Assembly: GCF_024323335.1 (NCBI RefSeq)
Contig: NC_066579.1
Coordinates: forward strand, 237,941,475-238,005,474
DNA from: Lathyrus oleraceus
Lineage: Eukaryota; Streptophyta; Magnoliopsida; Fabales; Fabaceae
DNA: 64,000 bases
Direction: 5' to 3'
In this document: piece after piece, positions 23,492-35,850 of the stretch
How the letters are laid out: each line of letters opens with the position of its first letter
Position numbering within the stretch: position 1 is the first letter of the stretch
Position numbers and translations under genes: made by a program
The notes under the pieces: model-generated
The model's input: the letters and a program-made list of their open reading frames with translations, nothing else
Databases searched by the model: none
What the model was told of the DNA's origin: nothing

Positions 23492-26112
23492 TATGTTGAT
23501 GATATGATTGCTAAATCAAGTGATGAATAAGAGCATGTTGAGCATTTGTTGAAGTTATTCCAACGCTTGAGGAAGTATAAACTCCGCTTGAATCCCAATA
23601 AGTGTACTTTTGGTGTTCGTTCTGGTAAGTTGTTGGGTTTTATTGTCAACGAGAAGGGTATTGAGGTTGATCCTACCAAGGTCAAAGCAATACAAGAGAT
23701 ACCTGCACCCAAAACTGAGAAGCAAGTCATAGCTTTTCTCGACCGCTTGAATTATATCTCAAGATTTATATCGCTTATGACTACCACATGTGCCCAAATG
23801 TTCAAGCTTCTCCGAAAAGATCAGTCTTATGACTGGACCGAGGATTTCCATAAAGCTTTTAACAGTATCAAAGAGTATTTGCTTGAACCTCTGATACTGT
23901 CTCCACCTGTTGAAGGAAGACCATTGATCATGTATCTGACCGCGATTGAAAATAGTATGGGTTGTGTTCTTGGACATCAAGATTAATATGGGAAGAAAGA
24001 ATATGCAATTTACTATCTTAGTAAGAAGTTCACCGACTGTGATACTTGGTATTCTATGCTTGAGAAGACATGATGTGCATTGGCTTGGGCTGCTAAGCGT
24101 CTGCGCCAGTATAAGTTGAATCATACTACTTGTTTGATATCCAAAATGGATCCAATCAAGTACATTTTTAAAAATCATGCTTTAACTGGGAGAATTGCTC
24201 GTTGGCAGATGTTGTTATTTGAGTATGATATTGAATACCGATCTCAAAAAGCTATTAAAGGTAGTGTCTTGGCTGACCATTTGGCTCACCAACCCATTGA
24301 ATATTATCAATCAGTACAGTATGATTTTCCTGACGAATAGATCTTTTACTTTAAAATGAAAGATTGTGATGAACCATTGCTTGAAGAAGGGCCAGAACCT
24401 GGTTCCCGTTGGGGCATGGTATTTGATGGAGTTGTTAATTCGTTACGTAATCGCATTGGGGCAATGATTATTACTCCTCAAGGCACTCATTTTTCGTTTA
24501 CAGCTAGATTGACCTTCAAGTGTACAAACAATATAGATGAGTATGAAGCTTTCATTATGGGGCTTGAAGAGGCCATTGATCTTAGAATTAAATATCTTGA
24601 CATCTATGGAGATTCAGCTTTAGTAGTCAATCAGATCAAAGGTGAATGAGAGACAAATCAACCCGGATTGATACCATACAGGGATTATACAAGGAGGATT
24701 TCAACTTTCTTTACAAAGGTTAAGTTTCATCATAACGCTTGGAACGAAAAACGGATGGCAGATACTCTCGCAACATTGGCTTCCATGATTATGGTGAATT
24801 TTTGGAATGAAGTTCCTAATTTGACCATGATGCTTCTAGATAGGCCAGCTCATGTATTCGTTGTTGAAGAAGTCAAAGATGAAAAGCCTTGGTATTATGA
24901 TATCAAATGTTTCCTCCAAAGTCAGATTTACCCGTCAGGGGCATCTTTGAAAGATAGGAAGACTTTGAGAAGATTAGATGGCAACTTCTACTTGAATGGT
25001 GATGTGCTTTATAAGAGGAATTTCGATATGGTTTTGCTTAAATGCATGGATAGACATGAAGCATCCCTATTGATGACTGAAGTCCATGAAGGTTCCTTTG
25101 GTACTCATTCCAATGAACATGTTATGGCGAAGAAGATGTTGAGAGCAGGTTACTATTGGCTGACAATGGAATCTGACTGTTGCAAGTTTGTGAAGAAGTG
25201 CCAGAAGTGTCAAATTTATGCAGATAAGATTCATGTTCCTCTTACACTGTTGAATGTCATTTCCTCTATGTGGCCCTTCTTCATGTGGGGAATTGATATG
25301 ATTGGCATGATTGAGCCCAAAGCTTCAAACAAACATAGTTTCATTCTGGTGGATATTGATTACTTCACAAAGTGGGTTGAAGCGGCATCATATGCAAATG
25401 TGACCAAGCAGGTGGTAGTCTGATTTATCAAGAATGAGATTATGTGTCGTTATAGTGTGCCAAGTAAGATCATTACTGATAACTAATTGAACTTGAACAA
25501 TAACATGGTGGAAGCTCTTTACAAATAATTCAAGATTGCACATCATAATTCTTCCCCCTACAGACCCAAGATGAACGGGGGTTTTGAAGCTGCAAATAAG
25601 AACATTAAAAAGATCATTCAGAAGATGGTTGTGACATATAAAGATTCACATGATATGCTCCCATTTTCTTTGCATGGAAGTTGTGCTCCCCTTTCTCTCT
25701 TATCTATGCCATGGAAGTTGTGCTCCCCGTAGAGGTTGAGATCCCGTCATTGCATATCTTGATGGAAGCCAAGTTAACTGAAGTTGAATGGGGTCAGACC
25801 AGATATGACCAGTTGGATTTGATTAAAGAGAATAGATTGACTGTCATGTGTCGTGGTCGGTTATATCAGCAGAGAATGAAGAAAGCTTTTGATAAGAAGG
25901 TCAAGCCTCATGTGTACAGAGAAGGTGACCTCGTGCTAAAGAAGATTCTATCTTTCAAACCTGATGTTAGGGGCAAATGGACTCCTAATTATGAAGGCCC
26001 GTATGTTGTTAAGAGAGCCTTCTTAAGAGGTGCATTGATTCTTACAACTATGGATGGTGAAGAGTTCACGCGTCCTGTGAATACCGATGCAGACAAGAAA
26101 TACTTCGCCTAA
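23492..26112 (+). pseudogene. pol: RT (partial), RNaseH, second RNaseH and integrase of Ogre copy A
   Basis: The frame begins at the RT active site YVDD (23492-23503), because the earlier part of RT is deleted. Then come the thumb and first RNase H, the archaeal-like RNase H (FDGVV, DEYEA, YGDS), the integrase zinc domain (HEGSFGTHSN...CQKCQ) and core (WGIDMIG near 25290), and the C-terminal RGKWTPNYEGPYVVK to the stop at 26112. One frame holds to about 25677 with in-frame stops at 23528, 23984, 24071, 24338, 24647, 25421 and further on; then a deletion with templated filler shifts the frame and removes part of the core end. Inactive. Confidence 0.85.
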
Positions 26113-26296
26113 AAAAAGAAAAGAACAACTTGTTAAGTTGAAAACTCGAAAGGGCGACTTAGGCAAAAATGAGTGTCTCGGTGGATTGAAAACCCGAAAG
26201 GACGATCCAGGCAAAAATTAGAGACATAAAATAGAAAGTTCATCTCGGTAGATTAGGTACCCCGCCTTGGGGAAATCTAGGAAAAAATTAGGGATT

Positions 26297-26527
26297 ATGG
26301 CAAGTAACTGCATCGGGTTGGTCCTGATCTTTAAAGCAGTTTTGAGCAGTCATTTGGTTCTAATTCACCATTCTCAACCAAAGACAAGCACAATGGATTT
26401 TGAAGTTGGTAGGGAGAGTAGTGATCGTTGTATTCAATGTAGACCTTTTCCATGTAAATTACCATTTTCAAAATTTGTGAAGATCCATGGAGTCTCGCCA
26501 TTTGCGGACTACCATTCCATTAAATAA
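26297..26527 (+). CDS. Small conserved ORF after pol in copy A (76 codons)
   Basis: Starts MASNCIGLVLIFKAV and ends FADYHSIK. I do not recognise it. The same frame is open at the same place in copy B (37450-37680 minus, MESNCIRLVPIFEA...), although pol is riddled with stops in both. By eye about half of the base differences between the two are silent, more than the quarter or so expected without selection. It has one CIQC pair and a hydrophobic N-terminal stretch. D has no counterpart. It may be a real accessory gene or a chance survival. Confidence 0.4.
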   Translation: MASNCIGLVLIFKAVLSSHLVLIHHSQPKTSTMDFEVGRESSDRCIQCRPFPCKLPFSKFVKIHGVSPFADYHSIK

Positions 26528-27999
26528 AGTTGAGCTTTTATCCAATTATTTATATTCTTATTTGCTTCTATTTTTAAAATTGAATTTTTGCGATGATGAT
26601 TTTGAAATAAATCAATCAATGAATAATCATTTTTCTTAAAATAACGAAGCATTTACTTTAAGAATAATCAATTTTAGCAAGGAACATCAACAGTAATATC
26701 AAGGACGGTAAGTCTTGATGTGTGAAACATTGTTGGTATTCCCCGAGCAGTTAGTTTGGTGACTTTGTCCTCCCCAAGAGTTCATCGTGCATCCCTAGCA
26801 TGGTTGATAAGTTGCTCCCCAGGCAACCAATCATCCCCTTTGCAATTCATCTTTCCCCAGCTGAGACATTCATGTGTTTCTACATTTCCCAATTTGTGAC
26901 TTGATGAATGAACCCTGGGTATCTTGGAACCTTTATTTGGGCTCCAAATTCCCAACATATTGATTAGTGTGTTGCATAACCGCGACAGTTTCTCGCCTAC
27001 GTGAGTTGGTAGGACCGGTTATCTTTTCCTTGGAATTGGTTTATTTTGCAATCTCCAAGAAGAATCTGATGATTATTGTAGGATTTGGTGGTCTTTGATT
27101 TGTTCCAGCAGGTCACGACATCCCTAGCAGTTGCCTGTTTCCTCACTTATGGTTTTACCTCTTGAATCCCCGACAAAGTTTCATCTTATGATGGAAGTTC
27201 CCTCATTCCCAGTGCTTGGTTTTGGGCAGTATTTGGTTATGTCCCCTGTAAGGTTGTCTCCCATTTATGGTTTTGACTTAAGATTCCCCGCAACTTTGAC
27301 TTATCAAGATCCTCAGCAAATTCTTGGCATGTTTGGTGGAATGCATGTTCTCCATGTCTTTCCCCAGCCAAAGTTGAATTTATTCTGAGCTAGATGATTT
27401 ATTTTCATCCCTAGTATATTCTCCAGTGGTTGTTTCCATCTTGTTGAGATTAGTCGGGTGTTTAGTAGTGATGATTCAAATTTTCGTTATTTGTATCCTT
27501 TGTGCTGGTTTATCAGCATAATCATAATCATATACATGCATATTCATGCATAAATACAACATCAAATATTTTATTGTGCATTTTATCGCATTGATTTTTC
27601 TTCTGATCCCCTGCTTTGGTGATATTATTTCCCCATGCAGATTTGGTGTGTATGTCCTCCTTCAATTATAGAGTGTCAGCCCCTTAAGCAGAAAGAGTTT
27701 ATCCTTTCTCACTCCCCACTGAGTTATTTCCTCGTGGATGATTATTATTTCAGTTTCCTCCCCAGTTCTTTACCTGGATGGAACCACTCCCTTTGGGTTA
27801 TATCCCCATTGGGTTGAGTCTTTTTTTGACCATTTCTTTCTAGTTCTTACCTAGATAGATCTTTTGGTCCCTGAGAGTTTATTACCTAGTAACTGGAAAT
27901 ATTATTCTTGTTGTTGAGTACTTTACTTGTGCCAAGTAATTGGTAAAAGGTAATTTACTTCTTTGTTTTCCCCAATGGATTCGTTCTCACGTTTCCCCA

Positions 28000-28340
28000 G
28001 CAAGTCTATCCTTGATATGTTCATCCTAACTGATGACGAATATTCTTCATGTCTGGCTTTCTACCCAATAAAAAGGTAGTTGTAATTCCTATTTTCCCCA
28101 GAAGGGCTCATCCTTGATATGTTCACTTTAACCAGTAATGGATTGTCTCTTTCTTTGGTATTCTACCTAGTAACCGGTAGTTGTAATTCCTACTTGCGGT
28201 ATTCTTCCCAGTAAACGGTAGATATAAATCCTATTCTCCCCTCGGGGTTTATCCTTGATGTGTTCACTTTAACAAGTGACAGATACTCTCTCTTTCATCT
28301 TCTGCCCAGTAACAGGTAGTTGCAAATCCTATTTGATATC
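28000..28340 (+). repeat. Short tandem repeat in the 3' UTR of A
   Basis: About three diverged units; CTTGATATGTTCA-like landmarks at 28011, 28113 and 28254 give spacings of 102 and 141. Each unit has a CCAGTAACCGGTAG-like block. The sense-strand counterpart in B is the array at 35230-35850. Confidence 0.7.
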
Positions 28341-28522
28341 TTTTCCCTAATAAGTCATTCTTACCCAGTATACTCCCAACAAAGATTCTTTTTGCATTCA
28401 TATCATATGCATCATGAGGTCTCTTAGAGACCAAAATTTGTTTCTTGATGTTGTTACTTAAGTCCATTATACTTAGTTGATACGAATATTTTAACCTTCA
28501 CATCCTCATCTAGAATGTCCTT

Positions 28523-28535
28523 AAATAGGGGAAGC
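28523..28535 (+). promoter_or_regulatory. Polypurine tract of Ogre copy A
   Basis: AAATAGGGGAAGC directly before the LTR start TGTAAGG at 28536. Confidence 0.75.
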
Positions 28536-31500
28536 TGTAAGGCCCCAATTTTGACCCTAAGATCCCTCATGATATCTCATCATTTGCATTGACTTTGGGA
28601 TCACACCTTGGCATCCTCATTACCCCTCATTCATTGGGTTTGTATTGAGAGAGATCACCAAGCACATTTGATTGTATCATACTTTAGTTTCTTTTGTTTA
28701 CTAACCAAAATACAAAAATATGTCTCTATGTGTCTTTGTGCCTTTTGTAGGTAGTGTATACATCCATATGTGCCCTATCAAGCTCACAACTAGGGTTTGA
28801 GACCCTCAATGCAAAGAGATAAATCCAACAATGGTCCATATTGGTTCAAAAACATCATATATGGATCCCCATGTTCTTCATTTACCAATTTGATCAAGAA
28901 TTCATGAAGAGATTGAAGCTTGTTTGCCTTGGAAGCCCTAATTCATCTAGGTATCTTGTATGACTTCCTGAGCAAGTTTCTTCATCAATTGATTAAATAT
29001 TTCAAGGTATACTTCATTATACATCATCTAAAGCATATTTGATCCTACACGATCCCTAAAGATCAAGAGAACTTCAAGTTTGCAAGTTGGTTCAAAGAAG
29101 TTGACCAGAGAAAGTCAACTGGTCGAAACTGGGGTTCCCTAGACCCTATCTCCTACAATTTTTGTCATATGAAAATGATTCCAAGAGAAAAGTTTCTATT
29201 TATGACATTAAAAACAACTTTCATGTTTGCATCAAGAGATAGTTTTGCTTTTAAAGTCAATTTTTATGGTGAAACATTAAAGGTCATTTTGTTTGTGCCC
29301 TAGTTAGGAGGTCAAATTCCAAGGACCATAACTTGATCAATTTTTATGATATGAAGGCCATCCAATTTTCATGATCAGTTTTAAGATGTATTATCCAACT
29401 TTGGTTCTTTGAGAAATGTCAAATTCAACTTGCAAGGGCATATTTCAAGAGGAAACATTATAGGTCATTTTGGGCCATCATCATCGAACAAGCAATTTTC
29501 CTCAATGTCTAAAATGCATAACTCCCTCATGCCAAATCCAAATGATATTAAATTTATGACCAAATTGAAGAGAAATAAAAGCTCTACAACTTTGGTGAAG
29601 AAACCATTTTCATTTGGAGCTCATAGCAAAAGTTATTCAAGGTGGAAGAAGTGGTCATTTGACTTTTTACTTAGAAAATTTTCAACTATGTTTGGTTTCT
29701 CCAACTTCCACCCACAACTTCATCACGATCCAAACTCCAAATTGGAAGGTGTTCAACACCAAAGTTTTCCCCCTTGATGTCACCTTTCAAAATCATCCAA
29801 GATCACTTCATTTGGACAAGAATTGAGGGACTTGCGCATGGTTCCTTTGGTGGGCTTATTTTGGCAACTTTTGAACTCAAATGATTATTTCCTTTTGCAT
29901 GCTTCCATGTGATGACTTCAGTACCAAGTATGCCTGAATTGGAAGTGGATTGCATCATTGGTTGGGCCTAATTCAATGTCCATGCACCCATGCATAACTT
30001 GCTAAATTTGGCCAAAAATTCAAAAGGTGTGGAAATCAATTTTTTCATGAGCTTACAAATAGAAGAGCATTGCTTCAGAATCAAGGACACACATTGTCCA
30101 AGCCTTACCAAGCAATCCCAAAACCCTACTCCATAGAATACCTTGAGGATTTATTTGAAATATAGTTTGAATTTCACCTTCTGTTTTGAGATTCAAACTC
30201 CAAGGATTCATTATCATTTTCATCTCATTTGATCATTGCAAGAAAGAGGAGGAAGAGCCAAGTGGATTCACATTGAGATCAAGCCAAATCACTGCTACCC
30301 GAAGATGAATTTTTAGAAACTTCAAGCCTTCGATTCTCTCTCAATCTCCACCATTCTCTTTGTTTATTGGTCGTCTGAGGTCCTATCAATGTAGGCAACA
30401 AGATTGAGTTTCTTTGAGGTCAAATTGAAGCAACTCAGATTGTGTACCTCCAAATTTAATTCCTCATATATCTAAATATATTTTAAGTTGGATAAAATTG
30501 AGGCCAGATTCTTGATCCTGGGCTTTTTCTCTTTAAAATAGTGTCCTAACTTTTATTTTCTGATTCATTGAGGATGGACCAGTTCGGTGAGGTCCACCGG
30601 AAAAGATGACCGGAGCTAGGGCTCTGGTGGTGTGTTGGCAATGTTCTAACCATTTGATCTTGAGTCCACGTTCTAATCCTGACCCTTTCCTTTTGATTAC
30701 CACTTGTACATGCGCGTTGACTGTGGACAATGGTGGATGATATGCGCTTGGCCATCATATCTTCCACCTCAATTAATGAGGGAGATCTGATGGCCCTCGT
30801 TTTTTCCAATTTCTTTTTTAATTCTGATTTTTCATTTAATCCCTTATTTTTTTTAATTCATATTAAATTCATTTTTAATCCAAAAAATATGGGACTTTCA
30901 CCAAAAATCTTTAATCTTTTCCTCTTCCATATTTTGAATTAAAATCATTTTTTGGATTAATTTTGATATTTTTCATGAATTAAATGTTTTTTTGACTTAT
31001 TTTCAATTGTTTTAAAATACTTCTGACTTTCAAAAAATTATGATTTTTTTTGTCTAAGGTCCTTTGACCTTGTTTGACCTAGGATAAATCATTTGGCCAT
31101 TTATTTGGTGTTTTGAAGGGATTTGAGGTTTTATCCATTTAAAAATGCATTTTAATTCATTTTTAAATTGATTTTTAATTGACTAAATGTTTAAAAATTA
31201 TGTTGAGCCATTTTTATGGTCTTGTGATGTTTGACTTTCTGTTTGGGCCTTGGTCAGTGTTGATTTGGCTTTTGTTGAATCAATACCATTGGATTTAGGG
31301 GATTGATGAAATGTACATTTCATCTCCCCAAATGAACGGATGTTATTGATCAAATGAAATTCCTCTCACGAACAATTTGGGTTTCTACTTCCCCTTCCCT
31401 CTTCATATTCATCCCTATTCTTCCCCAATCCAATATTTTACCAATGAAATATCTCCATGTCTAATGCTAGCTGATTCATCAATGACTTTGTGTTAGATGA

Positions 31501-32650
31501 ATTGACATGAGCCATACTGAGATAGGTTCCCCCCCCCCCCATTTTCTTTTAGTGTGTGGTATGTTTTAGGAGTTTGGTTCCTTGTACCGAATCTCTAACA
31601 TGCATTAACACTTATATTTTTATTGCCCGACCTCATATAGTTGTGACTTCTAATAAGTCCAATTACGATTGCTTAACATAGAGCTAAATTTGATCAAGAA
31701 GGCATAACATTCAAGTGAGATTGTAAGCCTCCCATTCTTCATGGCATTTTATGGAGACTTGGAATTTTTTCTTTTCATGAGAGCTAGTGGCATACTTGTT
31801 GAATTATCCAAGTTGGAGCCCTTCTCATGGATGATGTCTTGGTTAAAGGATTCATACTTGTTAATGAATGGTTGAGTATTCTCCGAAGAATGACTTAACA
31901 ATTAAAACTCTTCACTAACAATTGACTAACTTCTTATTAACATTTATTTACTTTCAAGTCATTTACTTTATGCAATTTAAATTCCAGTACCTTTATCATT
32001 CCTTACCATTTACATTTCATGCAACTTGTTTATGTTTTAAGTCCTTTCACTTTGCTCATTTGAGCCATATCTTGTGAATGTATATATTGTTTTCTTGCTT
32101 TTGTATTTGATTGTGGTCTTAGGACCTTAAAACATCTAATAACAACAAAAAACCTAAAAAAGTATGTTGGTGGACTGTTGGACTTGATCTGAACTTTTGG
32201 ACTTAGAAGTATGAAACTTCCCTATGCTAAAGGACTTGGCCAATGCCGACATTTGAGACTGGGCTATCTTTGACTATGCCTTTATCTGATGTAAGATCTT
32301 GGATCCCTTTGATTCATCTGCTACTCTGTCTTTGTGCTTAATTGTCATATTGTTATTATTGCATATGTCTGATGTTTTATCTAAGTTGATCAAGGAGTAT
32401 TTCATTTGATATATTGGAAGATATTGAAGATTATCAGCTATTGGACTGCTTTCTTGGATATTATGGCTATCTTTATTAGATTCCTTGATCTTCATGTGGT
32501 GTTGCAATATTTCTTATTGCTTGTTGCTTGTCAAAGTCCAAAGGAAAATGAGTGTCTATATGACATTCTTGTCTGTTGGATTGCATCACATTTGACAGAT
32601 CTTTTCAACTCTTAACTTTTAATTCTTGCTTAGGATAGTCCATTCATCTC
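28536..32650 (+). repeat. 3' LTR of Ogre copy A, truncated (about 4.1 kb)
   Basis: Starts TGTAAGGCCCCAATTTTGAC. It matches fragment C (61900-59140, reverse complement) closely through the CCTTAAAACATC...AGGATAGTCC region. At about 32643-32650 it stops and LTR sequence of B begins in the opposite direction. The last 0.6-0.7 kb of the LTR is missing. A TATA-like box present in B and C has decayed here (TTACAAATAG, about 30053). Contains a run of 12 C at 31529-31540. Open frames inside are not genes. Confidence 0.85.
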
Positions 32651-34683
32651 CGGTGGACCTCGCTGGACTGGTCCACCCTGAACTTGTACAAAAATGAAAT
32701 GTGAGTACACTACTTTAAAGGAAAAATGCTCAGGAGGTCGAATTTGGCCTCAATTTCTCCCAATTCCAAGTATATTGAAAGATACGTGGATTTTATATTT
32801 GAGGTGCATGATATGAGTTACTTCGATTAACCTCAAAGCAACTCAATCTTGTTGCCTACATTGGTAGGACTTCAGCCAACCAAAAATTACTTGAAATAAT
32901 GGAGAATTGAGAGAGAGTCGAAGAGAGAAATTTTCACAAAATCCACCTTCTGTTTGCAGTGAAAAAGCTTGATCTCAATCTCAATTGGCTTGGGCTTGCT
33001 TCTACTTGTTTGTAGGAGGTGAAATGGAAGCTCAAATTGCTTGGACTCTTGGAGTTTCAACTTCAAAATAGAAGTGAAATTGAAACTTGAATTCAAATTA
33101 AAACCTTCAAGATTATTCGTTAATGGAGATAAGGGTGTTTGCAGTTCAAAGCTTGGGCAAGGTCCTCTTCTTCTGAGCAAGAGGGCATGTATATATAGGC
33201 TTCATGATTCATTTCTACACCAATCCAAAAAATGTCAAAAATAGCAATGTCAGTGCATGCTTGCGTGGGCGTGTGATAGGCCCATGAAATGATTGGAAAA
33301 GGTCCATAATTGTGTATGAATGATGCTGAAAGATTAACATGAGGCCATGCTATTGTACTTGAGAATTGGTTATAGGATTTATCCAAATGGGACCATGAAA
33401 TGTAACCATGCGCAAGTCCTTGAAAAATGCTCAAAATGCCATGATATTGGACTCTTTGGAAAGGTGACATGAAGGGGAACAACTTTGTTGTTGAACAAGT
33501 TTTCATTTTGAGCTTGGATCATGATGAATTTCAAGGTGGAAGTTGGAGAAATCAAACATAGTTGAAAAATTTCTAAGTATAAAGTCAAATGACCACTTCT
33601 TCCACCTTGAATAACCTTTGCTATGAGCTTAAAATGAAAATGGTTCCTTCACCAAAGTTGTATCTCTTTCATTCCTCTTCAATTTGGTCACAAATTTGAC
33701 ATCATTTGAATCTTGCATGAGGGAGTTATGGATTTCATAAGTTTAGGAAAATTGCTTGTTCAATGATGATGGCCTAAAATGACCTATAATGTTTCCTCTT
33801 CGCACATGCCCTTATAAGTATAATTTGAAATTTATCAAAGAATAAAATTTGGAGAAGACATATTGAATTTGATCATGAAACTTGGATGGCCTTCATATCA
33901 CAAAAATTTAGCATGTTAGGACACAAACAAAATGATCTATAATCATTCACCATAAAAAATGACTTTCCAAGAAAAATTAGCTCTTGAGGACAACATGAAA
34001 CTTGTTTGGAATGTCATAAAGTGTAACTTTGCTATTGGAATAATTTTCATATGACAACAATTGTAGGAGATATGGTCTAGGGTACCCTAGATTTGACAAG
34101 TTGACTTTCTCTGGTCAACCTCTTTGAACCATCTTGCAAACTTGAAGTTATTTTGCTCTTTGGGACTCATGGACAATCATGTATGCATAATATGATGTAC
34201 CATGAAGTATACCTTGAAATATTTGACCAATTGTTGAAGAAACCTGTTGAGGAAGTCACACAAGATACCTAGATGAATTAGGGCTTCCAAGGAAAACAAG
34301 CTTCAAACTCTTGATGAATTCTTGATCAAAATGCCAAATAATGAACATGGGGACCCATATATGATTCTTATAACCATTGTGAACCTTTATTTGATTGATC
34401 CCTTGCATTTAGGGTCCCAAACCCTAGATATGGACTTGATGAGGCACAAGTAGACATGCACATTACCTACAAAAGAAAAAGAAAACTATACTAGACATAT
34501 TTTTGATATTTTGGTTAGTAAACAAATAAAAACAAAGTATGATACAATCAAAAGTGCTTGGTGATCTCTCCCAATGCAAACCCAATGAATAAAGGGTGAA
34601 GAGGATACCAAGGTGTGATCCCAAATCCAATGCAAATGATGAGATAGCATGAGGGATCTTAGGGTCAAAATTAGGGTCTTACA
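32651..34683 (-). repeat. 3' LTR of Ogre copy B, truncated (about 2.0 kb)
   Basis: Begins on the minus strand at 34683 with TGTAAGACCCTAATTTTGAC and matches A's LTR from 28536 on, inverted. It is cut at 32651, leaving less than half of the LTR. A TATA-like box, CTATATATAC, lies at 33189-33198 on the minus strand. Confidence 0.85.
33189..33198 (-). promoter_or_regulatory. TATA-like box of the B LTR
   Basis: CTATATATAC on the minus strand. The same LTR position in fragment C has CTATATAAG (61590-61598). Agreement between two diverged copies supports it as the LTR promoter. Confidence 0.5.
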
Positions 34684-34696
34684 GTTGTCCCTATTT
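34684..34696 (-). promoter_or_regulatory. Polypurine tract of Ogre copy B
   Basis: AAATAGGGACAAC on the minus strand, directly before the LTR start; less pure than in A or D. Confidence 0.65.
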
Positions 34697-35229
34697 AAGG
34701 ACATTATAGCTGAGGCTCTGAAGGTTAGAATCTTTGTATCAACTCAGTAGAATGGACTAAAATAACAACATTAAGAAACAAATTTTGGTCCCTAAGAGAC
34801 CTCATGGTGTATATGATATGAATGTTAAAATAATCTTTATTGGGAATATATTGCCTCAAAGGAAAAGAATCCAGACAGACTAAAAATCCATAGGAGCATA
34901 ATGCATTCCATAAGGAAAGCTCATTGAGGAGACATAGACTCTGGGGATAAAAAGTTGTGCATAGACCAGGCTATGACTTGAAAAACTGTTGGAGACGCGA
35001 GGGGATTTCCATGAGAATAAATCAATGAAAATACTCGGTTGGGGAAAAAGGAAATCTACATGTATCGTGATAAAACCAATACAACAAAGAATATTCCCTG
35101 GGAAAATGCGTAAATCAGGACGAGACTGAAACGCAAAAGAGAAATCGATTTCTCAAAAGAAATACGAAATCAAACTCAACTAGGGAAGAAAAAATTCAAC
35201 ACATGAGTAAAAGAAATATATTATCTACT

Positions 35230-35850
35230 ACCGGTTACTGGGTAAGAAGATAATACACTCGGATAGAGGGACATCCATTACCGGTTAGGGTAAACACATC
35301 AAGGATGACTCATTGAGAAAAATGAGGCATATTCATTTCCGGTTACTGGGTAAGAATGACCTACTGGGGAAAATACACCAAATAGGATTTATAACTACCT
35401 TCTACTGGGAAAAAGACCAGAGAGGGAGAGAGAGAGTATATCTCACCGGTTAAGATGAACATATCAAGGATAAACTCAAAGGGAAGAATATCCATCACTA
35501 GTTAAGATGAAAATATCAAGGATGGATTGTCGGGGGGAAATAGGAATTACAACTACTTGTTACTGGGTAGAATACCAAAGGAAGAGAAAATCCGTCACCG
35601 GTTAGAGTGAACATATCAAGGATGAACTCTGAGGGGAGAATAGGATTTACAACTATCGGTTACTGGGTAGAATACCGCAAAAGAGAAAATTCGTCACTGG
35701 TTAAAGTGAATATATCAAGGATGAACTCTTTGGGGAAAGAAGGAATTACAACTACCTTTTTACTGGGTAGGATACTGAACATGAAGCATATTTGTCATCG
35801 GTTAAGATGAACATATCAAGGATAGACTTGTCGGGGAAACGAAAAAAATG
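35230..35850 (-). repeat. About 100-bp tandem repeats in the 3' UTR of B
   Basis: The landmark ATATCAAGGAT recurs at about 35515, 35615, 35714 and 35815 (spacing 99-101) with looser copies at 35297 and 35463. Each unit also holds CGGTTACTGGGTAGAATAC and GGAATTACAACTAC blocks. Confidence 0.85.

Larger units (their letters stand above)
26113..28535 (+). other. 3' UTR of Ogre copy A
   Basis: Begins with the post-pol repeats (about 26130-26290, blocks around GAAAACCCGAAAGG and GGCAAAAATTAG), then a small conserved ORF (26297), then about 1.5 kb with no gene but many TTCCCCAG-type words (26740, 26857, 27354, 27990, 28090), and a short tandem repeat near the end. It stops at the polypurine tract. 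Confidence 0.7.

Noticed and set aside
33120..33506. ORF of 128 codons and neighbours in 32900-33600, as possible host genes
   Set aside because: Inside B's LTR and antisense-ambiguous; the matching places in A and C do not keep them open.
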